A stretch of 47,458 nt of DNA from Nitrospirota bacterium (GCA_024275975.1 JAJRYC010000106.1:1-47458); one strand, 5' to 3'; positions 17,435-27,564 are shown, numbered from the stretch's first letter. The notes: generated by a model not told the origin, from the sequence alone. A program made the numbers and translations.

Positions 17435-18058
17435 TCATACGCCGGATGCGCCCTTGCCGCCAAAAAATTTTATATCAATCCAGTTAAAGAAAGCCATCAA
17501 AAAGCCAACGGCAAAGAAGCCACCTGTCGGCATGATCATTATAAGCATCGGCTTGGAGTGTATAATTGGCATGCCCCATAAGGCCCCCTTGCCGAGCAGT
17601 TCCCTGAAAAAGCCTATCAACACCAGGGCGACAAGGAATCCTATGCCCATCCCGAGGCCGTCCATCGCCGATGATGTCATCTTGTTCTTGCTCGCGAAAA
17701 CCTCGGCCCTGGCGAAGATGGAAGCAAAGGCCACTATCAGCTGTATATACAGACCTATCTCTTTATATGCGGGTCTCGCGAAGGCGGCCATGGTCATATC
17801 TATAACACTGACCCATCCGGCGATAATAAGCATGAATATCGGTATCCTGATCCTCGGATGGATAATTTTTCTTATGGCCGAGACAGAAACATTGACCATA
17901 ACCTGAACAAAAATAACTGCGATTCCCATATAAAAAGCGTTTCTTATGCCGGTCGTAACAGCGATTGAAGGGCAGAGACTTATCGCCATCCTGAAGATGG
18001 TGTTCTCTCCGAATATACCGTTTTTAATGAGTTCCCAGTTCGAACGCTGTTTGATCAT
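17435..18058 (-). CDS. rnfE: Rnf complex membrane subunit RnfE
   Basis: This 207-residue polytopic protein is homologous to RnfA/NqrD. The family block LCPSIAVTTGIRNAFYMG lies near the N-terminus, followed by DGLGMGIGFL and FFRELLGKGALWG. Its ATG overlaps the rnfG stop (ATGA), which shows translational coupling. Confidence 0.95.
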   Translation of the reverse strand: MIKQRSNWELIKNGIFGENTIFRMAISLCPSIAVTTGIRNAFYMGIAVIFVQVMVNVSVSAIRKIIHPRIRIPIFMLIIAGWVSVIDMTMAAFARPAYKEIGLYIQLIVAFASIFARAEVFASKNKMTSSAMDGLGMGIGFLVALVLIGFFRELLGKGALWGMPIIHSKPMLIMIMPTGGFFAVGFLMAFFNWIDIKFFGGKGASGV

Positions 18059-18624
18059 TCTTTCACCTCTCCGGACATTTTCTCCACTATCATCCTGACA
18101 CCTTCTCTTACACCTTCGGTTACCGCCCGGCTTGAGATTGTCGCTCCGGTTATTGCCTGAATATCTTTGTCTGTTTCACGTTTAACGACCACAAGGTGAT
18201 CAAGGGTCTTCCCCTTGAACTGGTCGGTGAATGATTCATTCATGATCTCATCACCCAGACCCGGGGTCTCGGCATGATGTAATATCTTGACGTTTCTGAC
18301 CACAAAGTCCTTGTCCACCGCCACAAAAAGATTTATGTAACTTGAATAACCCTTGCCGAACCCCTGGACGACGTAGCCTAATTTCTCCTCGCCTCTCATG
18401 CCTTCGAAATATTCGGCGTGTTTGTGGTGGGGTGCCCACTCCCCGAGCTTTACCATATCATCTGCTTGGGGCATCACCTCTTTCAGCGCCTCCTGTTTCT
18501 CTCTCAGTTCATTCTGATACATGATAGGCGATGTCTTTGCGTATACACCGGCAAGTATAAGGCCGCCGACCAGATAAAGCACCGTAAGATTAAACATTAT
18601 GCTTATCATATCTTTTGCAGTCAT
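18055..18624 (-). CDS. rnfG: Rnf complex FMN-binding subunit RnfG
   Basis: This 189-residue protein has one N-terminal membrane anchor and a periplasmic FMN domain. In ITGATISSRAVTEGV (about residues 156-170) the Thr of GAT-SS would carry covalent FMN by the ApbE route. The block HHAETPGLGDEI is characteristic of RnfG/NqrC. The start overlaps the rnfD stop (ATGA) and the stop overlaps rnfE. No apbE is visible in the window. Confidence 0.95.
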   Translation of the reverse strand: MTAKDMISIMFNLTVLYLVGGLILAGVYAKTSPIMYQNELREKQEALKEVMPQADDMVKLGEWAPHHKHAEYFEGMRGEEKLGYVVQGFGKGYSSYINLFVAVDKDFVVRNVKILHHAETPGLGDEIMNESFTDQFKGKTLDHLVVVKRETDKDIQAITGATISSRAVTEGVREGVRMIVEKMSGEVKE

Positions 18625-19643
18625 TTCTTCTGCTCCTTATTGACTTTTATTGCGCCAAACGGTTTCCTGGTTACACTTCTGTCGATCAGAGGGGAAAAAC
18701 AGTTCATAAGAAGTATCGCAAACATAACGCCCTCTGGAAAACCGCCCTTAAGTCTTATCAGCATCGTGATCGCTCCGCATCCAATACCAAAGATTATCTG
18801 TCCCTTTCTGACGGAGGGAGATGTAACATAGTCCGTTGCCATAAAAAAAGCGCCCAGCATAAGGCCGCCGCTCAGGAGATGTATTATGGGATCACCGGTA
18901 AACAGGCCCGCCTTTCCGCCAAAGACCCAGGCAAGCAGCGCAACAGTGCCCAGAAATGAAAACGGTATATGCCAGGTAATGTAACCCCTCACAAGCAGGA
19001 AGACTCCTCCTACTATCAGGGCTATCGCGGAAACCTCTCCGAGAGAACCGGCACTGTGGCCCAGCAGCAGCTCGGTATAGAGGTTTATCTTGCTGCCGAA
19101 GACCTCCATCAGATGCCCCATGCCTTCTTCTTTCAATATGCCAAGTGGGGTCGCCGTTGTCTTGGCGTCAAGCGCCACAAACGCCGCTGTCGGCGCCATC
19201 CAGGTTGTCATGGCCCTCGGCCATGATATCAGAACAAACGCCCTCCCGATAAGAGCCGGGTTAAATATATTAAATCCAAGACCGCCGAAGAGTTGTTTTG
19301 TGATAACAACGGCCACGATAGAACCTATGACCGGTATGTAAAACGGCACGGAAGGCGGCAGGTTCATTCCCAGAAGGAGTCCTGTCAGGAAAGAGCTGCC
19401 ATCGCTGATGGCCGCCTTTTTACCGGAAATTTTCTCGAAGATATATTCCGAAGCCACCGCAGATATGATACTGAGGGCAGTTACGAGTATCGCCTTCGGC
19501 CCAAAGAAATAGAAACCCATAAGCAGGGCTGGCAGCAGTGACAGGCTTACAGTCCACATAATACGGCTTGTAGTCTCCCCGCTTCTCACATGAGGGCTGG
19601 AAGATACTATAAAAGAATGCTCTTTTTCCGTTGCATCCATCAA
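18621..19643 (-). CDS. rnfD: Rnf complex membrane subunit RnfD
   Basis: This 340-residue polytopic protein of the RnfD/NqrB family carries a covalent FMN. TTATPLG is the expected attachment block (family S/T-GATPL). Other conserved segments are FNPALIGRAFVLISWP and MATDYVTSP. It begins 7 bases after the rnfC stop and overlaps rnfG by 4 bases. Confidence 0.95.
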   Translation of the reverse strand: MMDATEKEHSFIVSSSPHVRSGETTSRIMWTVSLSLLPALLMGFYFFGPKAILVTALSIISAVASEYIFEKISGKKAAISDGSSFLTGLLLGMNLPPSVPFYIPVIGSIVAVVITKQLFGGLGFNIFNPALIGRAFVLISWPRAMTTWMAPTAAFVALDAKTTATPLGILKEEGMGHLMEVFGSKINLYTELLLGHSAGSLGEVSAIALIVGGVFLLVRGYITWHIPFSFLGTVALLAWVFGGKAGLFTGDPIIHLLSGGLMLGAFFMATDYVTSPSVRKGQIIFGIGCGAITMLIRLKGGFPEGVMFAILLMNCFSPLIDRSVTRKPFGAIKVNKEQKK

Positions 19644-19650
19644 ATTCTCC

Positions 19651-20958
19651 TTACGGCTTAACCATAGATTTAGTTAATCTTACAAGCTGGACGATCGGTC
19701 TCTTTGAAGGACAGACATACGCGCAGGTTCCGCACTCAAAGCAGTCAAATAGATTATATTCCCTGGCATCCTCAAAAAAACCTTTTTCTGAAAAGATACT
19801 GAGCATCGAAGGTATAAGGTTCATTGGACATACATCAATGCAGCGGCCGCACCTGATACAGGGGCCGAAATCATCGGTATGAACAATATCCTTCTCGGGA
19901 ATGACGAGTATGCCTGAAGTGCCCTTGGTCACGGGGACATCAAGAGAATATAAGGCAAACCCCATCATGGGTCCCCCTGATATCACCTTGCCGACGCCGT
20001 TTTTAAAACCACCGCATTCCTCTATCAACGAGGATATCTGAACGCCTATCCTGACCATGAGATTCCCAGGTGTGTTTATCCCTTCACCTGTAACAGTGAC
20101 CACCCTCTCAATCAGCGGCTTACCATATCTGGCGGCCTCGTACACCGCAAGTGAAGTGCCGACATTCTGGACAACAACGCCTACATCCATCGGCAGGCCC
20201 CTGGCAGGGACTTCCCTGTCCAGTAGCGCCTTTATAAGCATTTTCTCCGCGCCCTGGGGATATTTGACTTCAAGAGCGTACACTTCTATCCCTGTTTCCC
20301 CTGTAACAGCCTCCTGCATACTGGCTACCGCGTCCGGCTTGTTGCTTTCGATCCCGATATAACCCTTCCGCACGCCGAGGACCTTCATGAGGACCTTAAG
20401 TCCTTCGACTATCTCCGTCGGCTTTTCGAGCATAAGCCTGTAATCAGCAGTCAGATACGGCTCGCATTCAGCGCCGTTTATCAGCACAACATCTATCGTT
20501 TTCTCTTTTGTAGGAGAGAGCTTTACGTTTGTCGGAAAAGCAGCGCCACCCATTCCAACTATTCCGGCATCTTTTATCTTTCCCCTGAGTTCATCGGCCG
20601 ACAGGCCCATGTAATCCGGAGAATCCTTAAGCGTGGTCCATTCATCCCTGAAGTTATTTTCGATCACAACGGAACTCACCATCTTTCCGGTTGCACTCGG
20701 AAAATCTCCTATCGCAACGACCTTCCCTGATACGGAAGAGTGGACCGGGGATGAAACAAAACCACCGGGTTCCCCTATTAATTCGCCTTTTTTCACTTCC
20801 TGCCCTATGGTTACAAGCGGCTTGCAGGGGGCGCCGATATGCTGGCTTAACGGAATCACCAGTGTTTTGGGCGGTTTAGCCTCGGCAATAGCACAATTTG
20901 CAGCTAATATTTTCTTGTCGGGCGGATGAATGCCACCCTTAAACGTTGCAAGACCCAT
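19651..20958 (-). CDS. rnfC: Rnf complex NADH/Fe-S subunit RnfC
   Basis: RnfC is the peripheral subunit that exchanges electrons with NAD. I choose the ATG at 20958 (435 residues, MGLATFKGGIHPP) because AAGGAGG (20968-20972) lies 9 bases upstream. An upstream in-frame start at 21015 would add a non-conserved tail. The N-terminal biotinyl/lipoyl-like barrel (SPVHSSVSGKV) is followed by an NADH/FMN domain (GMGGAAFPTNVK, NGAECEPYLTADYRL). Two [4Fe-4S] motifs close it: CIRCGRCIDVCPMNL and CFECGTCAYVCPSKR. It is the first gene of rnfCDGEAB. Confidence 0.95.
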   Translation of the reverse strand: MGLATFKGGIHPPDKKILAANCAIAEAKPPKTLVIPLSQHIGAPCKPLVTIGQEVKKGELIGEPGGFVSSPVHSSVSGKVVAIGDFPSATGKMVSSVVIENNFRDEWTTLKDSPDYMGLSADELRGKIKDAGIVGMGGAAFPTNVKLSPTKEKTIDVVLINGAECEPYLTADYRLMLEKPTEIVEGLKVLMKVLGVRKGYIGIESNKPDAVASMQEAVTGETGIEVYALEVKYPQGAEKMLIKALLDREVPARGLPMDVGVVVQNVGTSLAVYEAARYGKPLIERVVTVTGEGINTPGNLMVRIGVQISSLIEECGGFKNGVGKVISGGPMMGFALYSLDVPVTKGTSGILVIPEKDIVHTDDFGPCIRCGRCIDVCPMNLIPSMLSIFSEKGFFEDAREYNLFDCFECGTCAYVCPSKRPIVQLVRLTKSMVKP

Positions 20959-21005
20959 ATCAGATTTCCTCCTTGGAAAATGGAAGACCAAATAAAAACC
21001 ATTAT

Positions 21006-21035
21006 TTAATACCATGCCGGGAGTTGATATGTCAA
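21006..21035 (-). promoter_or_regulatory. Sigma-70 promoter of the rnf operon
   Basis: Minus strand: perfect TTGACA (21030-21035), 18-base spacer, TATTAA (21006-21011, 4 of 6). It lies 48 bases upstream of the chosen rnfC ATG, in the gap after purL. Confidence 0.55.
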
Positions 21036-21161
21036 GTCATAATTTTAGGTTACCTGTAAATTTCTCAGTTCAACAGGTCCTGTCATGCGTTCATTCTTAA
21101 AATTGTCTATTGGTCAGGCGGGCTACGTTTCTATAAAAAACAATGCGTGGATATTGTCAGT

Positions 21162-22184
21162 CTATTTTTCTTCACACCACTCTCTTGCATTCTGGAACAT
21201 CTTAAGCCAGGGCGACGCCCTGAGTTCTCTCTTCCAGTCTTCAGGCATCCAGGCCCACTGCCATTTCAGGAACGCGCGCTCTGGATGCGGCATTAAGGCG
21301 AGGTGCCGTCCATCCGGAGAACATAAGGCGGCGATACCTTCAGGGCTGCCGTTAGGATTAAAAGGATATCGATCTGTAGGATCTCCCTTGTCATCGGCAT
21401 ACCTGACCGGCGCAAGTCCCTGTTCTAAAATATTTCTCCTTATAATGTCATCAGGGAAATATGCCCTCCCCTCTCCGTGGGCCACCCAGACGCCAAGCAC
21501 GGCGTCTTCCATGCCTTTAAGCATAATTGAAGGGCTCCGCAGAATCCTTGCCGATGCAAAACGCGATTCAAACCTGCCCGAGATATTATGGATAAACCTC
21601 GGCTGCCTGTTATCGTCTATCCCCTGCCACGGCACCCAGCCCAGCAGCGCCATAAGCTGGCACCCGTTGCATACCCCCAGGCTGAAAGTATCGGTGCGGT
21701 GATAGAATGACTGAAACTGCCGCCAGATATTTTTGTTGTACCTTATGACGCCCGCCCACCCTTTTGCGGAATCGAGGACATCGGCGTAGCTGAAGCCCCC
21801 GACAAAGACAGCGCCGGCAAACTCTTCCATATTCGCCTTCTCCTCGAGAAAATCCGTCAGAGTTACGTCCCACGGTTCAAATCCCGCCAGATAAAACGCG
21901 GAGGTCATCTCCCTGTCGCCGTTGCTCCCCTCTTCCCGAATTATCGCAACCTTCGGCTTGTCGCCGCGGTTTATTATTTCGTCCGGCGTCGGCTCGGGCG
22001 TATATGACAAGCTGAATGACGGCCCCTGCCTGTCATAGATATTCTTCTTCTCTTCTTCGGCGCAGACAGGGTTTCTCTGGAGCCTCTCCAGCCGGCTGCC
22101 CGTCTCTTCCCAGACACCCCTCAGCACCCTCATATCGTTCTGCAGCACAACCAGGCCGTTTATGGATATGGTTATCTCTTTCTC
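21162..22184 (-). pseudogene. purL: purL, C-terminal glutamine amidotransferase segment after in-frame TAA
   Basis: This part continues the purL frame right after the TAA at 22185-22187. It starts EKEITISINGLVVLQNDM, which bridges the synthetase and glutaminase domains, then has VWEETGSRLERLQRNP. The class-I glutaminase domain follows: KVAIIREEGSNGDREM, VFVGGFSYADVLDSAKGWA, nucleophile Cys in LGVCNGCQLMALLG, and the His/Glu pair in MPHPER. It supplies ammonia to the synthetase domain. A later CTG or ATG (22148 or 22130) would be poor starts without a clear binding site. The restored purL is 1304 residues, normal for the single-chain enzyme. Confidence 0.88.
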
Positions 22185-25076
22185 TTAGGACGTATCTCCC
22201 AATATCCGGTGAGGTATGGCTTCCGCCTTCAATATCCCCATTATCTTTTCAGAGTCTCCGGGGAGACATTCGATAACAAGTCCCAGTTCTTCCGAGAAGA
22301 GTGCGTTGACGGCATCATCCGTTGATTCCATATCCACGGCAAATCCGCAGTTTCCTGAAAACGCCATTTCAAGCAGTGTTGTAACCAGTCCGCCGTCGCT
22401 CCTGTCATGGCCGGCCAGTATCATATCTTCCGGGATAAGCGCCTGTATAACTTCGAAACTCCTCTTTAATAATTCAGGATCATCGACATCCGGGGATTCA
22501 TCCCCTACCTGGCCGAAGCACTGTGCCAAAGCAGAGCCGCCCATGCGGTTTGCGCCGTTCCCAAGGTCGATGAACAACAGCCTGCTGTGTCCAGGCCTTT
22601 TAATGTCAGGCGTTATGACTTTTGTAATATCAGGGCATGTTGCATATGCCGAAAGAACAAGGGTCCCCGGGGATTTTACGGTCTCGGTGCGTCCGGACGG
22701 GTCTGTGACCCGGGCGGCCATCGACAGGCTGTCTTTTCCACCATCAACAGCAATGCCAAGTTCCGTCATGATGTCCCTCATGGCAACGGCCGCATCATAT
22801 AAATCCGCCCCTTCCCCCGGCAGTTTAGGCGCCCACATCCAGTTTCCGGAACATTTAATGTCTTCAAACGCGCTCACCTTTGCCCAGACAATATTTGTGA
22901 CAGCCTCTCCAACGGTCATCCTCGCCATGGCCGCGGGGCTTATTAATCCCTTTACCGGCTGCTCTCCCATGGAAATCGCGCCGCCGGTCAATCCAAAATG
23001 GCTCTGGGCGATCACAGCGACATCCGATACCGCAAGCTGAAGGGGCCCGGCACACTGCTGCCGCGCAACAAGACCCGTAACGCTCCTGTCGACCTTGTTG
23101 GTGAGAAATCTCTTTGACCCGACGGAAACAAGCCGCAGAACTCTGTCAAGCGCCTCTCCCACGGTAAGTCCTTCCGGCAGGTGCAGTGGTTCACGCCCGC
23201 GTTTGACCCTGTCGAGCATGAATGTCTTACCCGGCATATCGCCAAGCACCTTTTCGAGATGCAGGTTGACCGGGGTACTCCCGTCGGTCTCGTCATGGAG
23301 CACTATAAATCCGTCTCCCGTAATCCTGCCGATGAATGCGCAGGGGACTTTTTCCCTGTTACAGAGGCCAAGAAATTCGTCGGCCCTGTCAGGGTGTATG
23401 AGAAGTGCATTCTGCTCCTGATATTCGGCTCCCCATATCTCAAGCACCGAGAGCGTACTGTCCCCCGTCTGTATCTTTCTGATCTCGATACGAGCGCCTG
23501 CCGGGTAGATTATCTCCTTAACAACATTACAGTTCCCGCCCGCGCCCTGGTCATGTATGCTTATGATCGGATTATCGGCGCCCATCTCAACACACGCGCG
23601 GATGACCCTGTTCATCTTCTGTTCCATCTCCGCGTCTCCGCGCTGCACCGCATTGAAATCAAGCTCGGCAACATTCGTTCCCTGTATCATGCTCGACGCG
23701 GCGCCGCCGCCCATGCCTATGCGATATGCCGGGCCGCCGACCTTGGTGACAAGCATTCCCTTCCCGGGGCTCTCCTTCTCTGTATGCCTGGGATCCATCT
23801 GCCCTATCCCGCCCGTGAACATTATCGGTTTAATCCACTCTCTCCGTTCGCCGTCAGGCAGTCTGAGGCCGAAAGACCTTGTAAATCCCTGGATAACGGG
23901 CTCTCCGAATTTATTCCCGTAATCCGATGCGCCGTTGCTCGCCTCTATCTCTATGGCAAGAGGAGCGGCGAGGTTCGGAGGATAAGTGAAGGACCTGTCT
24001 TCCCATGGAAGCGGATATCCCGGTATCCAGAGATTTCCGACACAGTATGCCGAGGTCCCGGCTATAACCAGGCCTCCCTTTCCGACTGCCTGGACATCAC
24101 GGATCCTTCCTCCCGTACCTGTCTCCGCGCCGGGGAAAGGCGCCACTCCGCTCGGGAAATTATGTGTTTCAGCCGTAAAGGTGATATTCAGTTTAACTGA
24201 CGCCTCTCCAAAGCGGGAGGAGCGGCCCGGCTTCTCCGGCATTATTGTCCGGACATCATAACCACATATCGCACTCGAGTTGTCCCTGAACGCAATAATG
24301 CTGTTGTTTGGGTTCCTCTCAAGTGTATGCCTTATGACCGCCATAAGGTTCTCCGGCATCTCCCGGCCGTCGATAAACAGTCTTCCCCTGAAAAACCAGT
24401 GGCGTGAATGTTCGCTGTTCGACTGACTGAGGTCAAAGCATTCGACATTGGTGGGGTTTCTGCCCAGCTCTTTTACGAAGAGATTGTAATAGTAATCAAT
24501 GTCCCAGTCATCGAGACCCAGTCCCATCCCGGCGTTCAGTTTTTCGAGCGCGGCCCTGCCCTCTTCGATCAGCGGCACATGGAATACGGGTTGGGGCTTT
24601 ATTCCGGCCTCAAAGGTTTTTAACTGTTCCGGGTATATACATTCGGTCATCCGGTCATGAAGACCGCCTGCGAATTCCTCTAGCCGTTCCCTGTCAAGTC
24701 CGGATGATGATTCTATGCCGTACCGTCTTGAACGCTCTATCCTCTTTATCTTCTTCAGACCGCATGCATGGCATACGGCAACAGCATTGGTAGACCACGC
24801 AGTCGTAAAATTCAGGCGGGGGCCGGCTTCAATATAAACGCCATGGGTTAAAAAACTATCGGACGAAAAGTTCTCCGGCTCGAATGTCTCGCTGAGCAGC
24901 CAACTCAACACATCGGCTTCTTCAGGGAGAAGCGGCCCTTCAGCCTCGATATAAAAACAGAACTCCGTCTGTATGTCCATGATATCATTGCTGATCTTCT
25001 CTCTTGCCAACGACAGGAGATTATCTTTTCCGGCATCTGTAACCGCAGGCCTTTTATATCTGTATATTAACGACAA
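22185..25076 (-). CDS. purL: Phosphoribosylformylglycinamidine synthase, single-chain type, first 963 residues
   Basis: PurL converts FGAR to FGAM with ATP and glutamine in purine synthesis. The start is a TTG (25076); the only upstream in-frame possibility is blocked by a TAA. The PurS-like N-domain and linker (QSNSEHSRHWFFRG) are followed by the two AIRS-like synthetase halves: TAETHNFPSGVAPFPGAETGTGG, then MGGGAASSM, HDQGAGGN and DGGKDSLSMAA. The TAA at codon 964 separates it from the glutaminase domain in the same frame. The single-chain form differs from the purS/purQ/purL system of many other bacteria. It lies 93 bases downstream of purB. Confidence 0.93.
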   Translation of the reverse strand: MSLIYRYKRPAVTDAGKDNLLSLAREKISNDIMDIQTEFCFYIEAEGPLLPEEADVLSWLLSETFEPENFSSDSFLTHGVYIEAGPRLNFTTAWSTNAVAVCHACGLKKIKRIERSRRYGIESSSGLDRERLEEFAGGLHDRMTECIYPEQLKTFEAGIKPQPVFHVPLIEEGRAALEKLNAGMGLGLDDWDIDYYYNLFVKELGRNPTNVECFDLSQSNSEHSRHWFFRGRLFIDGREMPENLMAVIRHTLERNPNNSIIAFRDNSSAICGYDVRTIMPEKPGRSSRFGEASVKLNITFTAETHNFPSGVAPFPGAETGTGGRIRDVQAVGKGGLVIAGTSAYCVGNLWIPGYPLPWEDRSFTYPPNLAAPLAIEIEASNGASDYGNKFGEPVIQGFTRSFGLRLPDGERREWIKPIMFTGGIGQMDPRHTEKESPGKGMLVTKVGGPAYRIGMGGGAASSMIQGTNVAELDFNAVQRGDAEMEQKMNRVIRACVEMGADNPIISIHDQGAGGNCNVVKEIIYPAGARIEIRKIQTGDSTLSVLEIWGAEYQEQNALLIHPDRADEFLGLCNREKVPCAFIGRITGDGFIVLHDETDGSTPVNLHLEKVLGDMPGKTFMLDRVKRGREPLHLPEGLTVGEALDRVLRLVSVGSKRFLTNKVDRSVTGLVARQQCAGPLQLAVSDVAVIAQSHFGLTGGAISMGEQPVKGLISPAAMARMTVGEAVTNIVWAKVSAFEDIKCSGNWMWAPKLPGEGADLYDAAVAMRDIMTELGIAVDGGKDSLSMAARVTDPSGRTETVKSPGTLVLSAYATCPDITKVITPDIKRPGHSRLLFIDLGNGANRMGGSALAQCFGQVGDESPDVDDPELLKRSFEVIQALIPEDMILAGHDRSDGGLVTTLLEMAFSGNCGFAVDMESTDDAVNALFSEELGLVIECLPGDSEKIMGILKAEAIPHRILGDTS

Positions 25077-25169
25077 TTTCTCAGGTCCCTGAATCCCTTA
25101 TCAAAAAAACAGCATGAAATTTAACAAAAAATGTATTTGGGTTTTAATCCAAAAAACACAACCCGGCAA

Positions 25170-26471
25170 CTACCTGTCTCTTCCGAAAACCCTTTGATAT
25201 ATATAGTCAATATTACTAAAATAATGCTTCAGGTCGAATATATCGTCTATATCACCTGATGTCAGATATTTTTTCGCGGCCCTGTCTTTCAGCAGCAGCC
25301 CCCTGAACTCTTTTTTCTCCGCCCAGCTCTTCATGGCGTTGTCCTGAACAATCGCGTATGCGTCTTCTCTGGTCATCCCCTTCTCGGTGAGCCTGATCAG
25401 GACTTTCTGTGAATTATACAGGCCGAAGCTTCTCCCCATATTCTCCTTCATCTTTTCCGGATAAACATGCAGCCCCGAGAGTATCCCTGTCAGTCTGTTC
25501 AGCATATAATCCAGGAGCATCGTGCTGTCCGGAATTATAACGCGCTCCACGGAGGAATGCGAAATGTCCCTTTCGTGCCATAATGCAACATTTTCGAGGG
25601 CCGCCATCGCGTTCGCTCTCAACAGTCTGGCCAAGCCCGAAAGATTCTCGCATCCGATGGGGTTGCGCTTGTGTGGCATTGCCGAAGACCCTTTCTGCCC
25701 CTCGGCAAAAGGCTCTTCAACTTCAAGCACCTCTGTCCGCTGAAGGTGCCTTATCTCGACCGCGATCTTCTCGACCGAGGCCCCGATTATTGCAAGCACT
25801 GTCAGGTACTCTGCGTGCCTGTCCCTCTGGACGACCTGTGTTGCTACCGGTTCCGGTTTGAGTCCGAGCTTTCCGCATACCTTCTCTTCAATCTCAACTG
25901 GTATATTAGAAAATGTCCCTACGGCGCCGGACAATTTGCCGACGCTTATTGTCTTTCTCGCGTTCTCCATTCTCTTCAGGTTTCTCTTCGCCTCTTCATA
26001 CCAGAGGGTGTATTTAAGCCCGAATGTCATGGGCTCGGCATGAACACCGTGACTCCTGCCGATGCAGACAGTATCCTTATATTTAAATGCCTGTTCTTTC
26101 AATACCGCCATAAGATTTTTAATATCTTTTATGATTATCCCCGCCGCCTCTTTCATGAGCATGGACTGCGCCGTATCCACTATATCCGACGAGGTAAGCC
26201 CCTTATGAATGAACCTTGATTCAGGGCCGGTCTTTTCAGCCACGGATGAAAGGAAGGCGATCACATCATGCTTGACGACCTCTTCTATCTCATCTATCCG
26301 CTGAAGGTCAAAACTCGCCCTGCTTTTTATCACCTTGAGAGCGTCCAGTGGAATCGCACCGAGTTCCGCCCATGCCTCGCATACGGCGATCTCCACATCC
26401 AGCCATTTCTGAAACCTGTTCTCCGGCTCCCAGAGTTTCCCCATAGCTTCGCGAGTGTAACGTCTTATCAT
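25170..26471 (-). CDS. purB: Adenylosuccinate lyase
   Basis: This 433-residue enzyme of the fumarase/aspartase superfamily cleaves SAICAR and adenylosuccinate, acting twice in purine synthesis. It carries the signature loop GSSAMPHKRNP, the substrate block TSSDIVDTAQS and the His-containing GRSHGVHAEP. GAGGAG precedes the ATG at 26471. It sits between nusB and purL on the same strand. The partner purA lies at 34455 in a separate unit. Confidence 0.97.
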   Translation of the reverse strand: MIRRYTREAMGKLWEPENRFQKWLDVEIAVCEAWAELGAIPLDALKVIKSRASFDLQRIDEIEEVVKHDVIAFLSSVAEKTGPESRFIHKGLTSSDIVDTAQSMLMKEAAGIIIKDIKNLMAVLKEQAFKYKDTVCIGRSHGVHAEPMTFGLKYTLWYEEAKRNLKRMENARKTISVGKLSGAVGTFSNIPVEIEEKVCGKLGLKPEPVATQVVQRDRHAEYLTVLAIIGASVEKIAVEIRHLQRTEVLEVEEPFAEGQKGSSAMPHKRNPIGCENLSGLARLLRANAMAALENVALWHERDISHSSVERVIIPDSTMLLDYMLNRLTGILSGLHVYPEKMKENMGRSFGLYNSQKVLIRLTEKGMTREDAYAIVQDNAMKSWAEKKEFRGLLLKDRAAKKYLTSGDIDDIFDLKHYFSNIDYIYQRVFGRDR

Positions 26472-26485
26472 AGTCTCCTCTTTAT

Positions 26486-26590
26486 TTAATGTTTTTTCAG
26501 GATATACTTCATATCATCCATCGCCGCCCGATTAATTCGCCACAGGGCCGAATAATATCCACCATGTGAATTCCAGCCCACGACATTCAT
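26486..26590 (-). CDS. Possible small protein between nusB and purB
   Basis: A 34-codon ORF (MNVVGWNSHGGYYSALWRIN, then RAAMDDMKYILKKH) ends just before the purB ribosome binding site. The amino-acid composition looks protein-like and the frame is open upstream into nusB, but no good ribosome binding site is visible and I recognise no family. It may be the eroded end of a longer gene. Confidence 0.25.
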   Translation of the reverse strand: MNVVGWNSHGGYYSALWRINRAAMDDMKYILKKH

Positions 26591-26633
26591 GTCTTCGGAT
26601 CCGGCATTCACGCCTGAGACAATATTGCCGGCG

Positions 26634-27044
26634 CTATGCCTTCCCGATATTACGGGCAATCTTATCCAGCAGGCCGTTTATGAACGGCGCCGATGCCGAA
26701 GATGAATATTTTTTTGCGATCTCAAGCGCCTCGTTTATTGTTACCGCGGAAGGTATATCATTTCTATAGAGTATTTCATAAACAGCAACTCTCAGTATAT
26801 TCCTGTCTACAACCGCCATACGTTCCAGTTTCCAGTGTTCGGCCGCCGTCTCTATTGCACCGTCAAGCTCTTCGATTTTGTCTATCGCGCCCTTCACAAG
26901 TTCTTCGGCGAATTGCCTGTCATCCGCGCTCTCCACTTTCTCGGACATTAGATCACCCGGACATCCAGGTTCACGCCCGCCCCCGGTAAAATCATGCTGG
27001 AACAACATCTGGAGCGCATACTCCCTGGCATTACGGCGTTTCAT
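26634..27044 (-). CDS. nusB: Transcription antitermination factor NusB
   Basis: This 136-residue all-helical RNA-binding protein acts with NusE on boxA of rRNA operons. The family segments RRNAREYALQMLFQHDF (N-terminus), DRNILRVAVYEILYRNDIP and TINEALEIAKKYS are present. The protein starts at 27044 and ends in TAG. It follows ribH in the common rib-nusB order. Confidence 0.95.
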   Translation of the reverse strand: MKRRNAREYALQMLFQHDFTGGGREPGCPGDLMSEKVESADDRQFAEELVKGAIDKIEELDGAIETAAEHWKLERMAVVDRNILRVAVYEILYRNDIPSAVTINEALEIAKKYSSSASAPFINGLLDKIARNIGKA

Positions 27045-27102
27045 AAAGTAACGGCGGACAACAGGAGATGGAAATCCAACGGTCTTTGCCGGATCTCCCT
27101 CC

Positions 27103-27564
27103 TCACAGTTTCTTTATTACCCGCGCCATCTCTATCGCCGTCATTGCGGCGTCAAATCCCTTGTTGCCGCTCTTCGTACCTGCCCTTTCAACGGCCTGTT
27201 CAATCGTGTCGGATGTTATTACGCCAAAGGCTATAGGCACGCCGGTCTCCAGGGAAACGGTTGCAACACCCTTTGAAACCTCCGAGGCGACATAGTCGAA
27301 ATGTGGCGTCGAGCCCCTGATTACCGTCCCGAGACATATTACCGCATCGAATGCACCCCTGACAGCCATCTTCTTTGCAGCCAGAGGTATCTCGAAAGCA
27401 CCCGGCACCTTGACCACTTCGATCACTTCTTCCGCCGCCCCATGTCTCAAAAGCGCGTCAATAGCTCCGTCAAGAAGCTTGCCGGTAATAAAGTCGTTAA
27501 ACCTGCTCACAACAATCGCAAACTTAAGTCCATCAGCCTGTAATTCTCCCTCTATGACTTTCAT
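27103..27564 (-). CDS. ribH: 6,7-dimethyl-8-ribityllumazine synthase
   Basis: This 153-residue enzyme condenses the ribityl-pyrimidine with dihydroxybutanone phosphate and forms icosahedral or pentameric shells. Motifs: [37 protein letters not shown] with the catalytic His, and [21 protein letters not shown] precedes the ATG. It lies 21 bases downstream of ribBA. Confidence 0.96.
   Translation of the reverse strand: MKVIEGELQADGLKFAIVVSRFNDFITGKLLDGAIDALLRHGAAEEVIEVVKVPGAFEIPLAAKKMAVRGAFDAVICLGTVIRGSTPHFDYVASEVSKGVATVSLETGVPIAFGVITSDTIEQAVERAGTKSGNKGFDAAMTAIEMARVIKKL

Noticed and set aside
17103-17906. 267-codon plus-strand ORF with hydrophobic character
   Set aside because: It is the antisense shadow of the membrane proteins RnfA and RnfE; its hydrophobic look comes from their codon composition.
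23181-24200. 339-codon plus-strand ORF
   Set aside because: It lies wholly opposite purL, which has strong motifs in its own frame. The ORF has no recognisable domains and no binding site.
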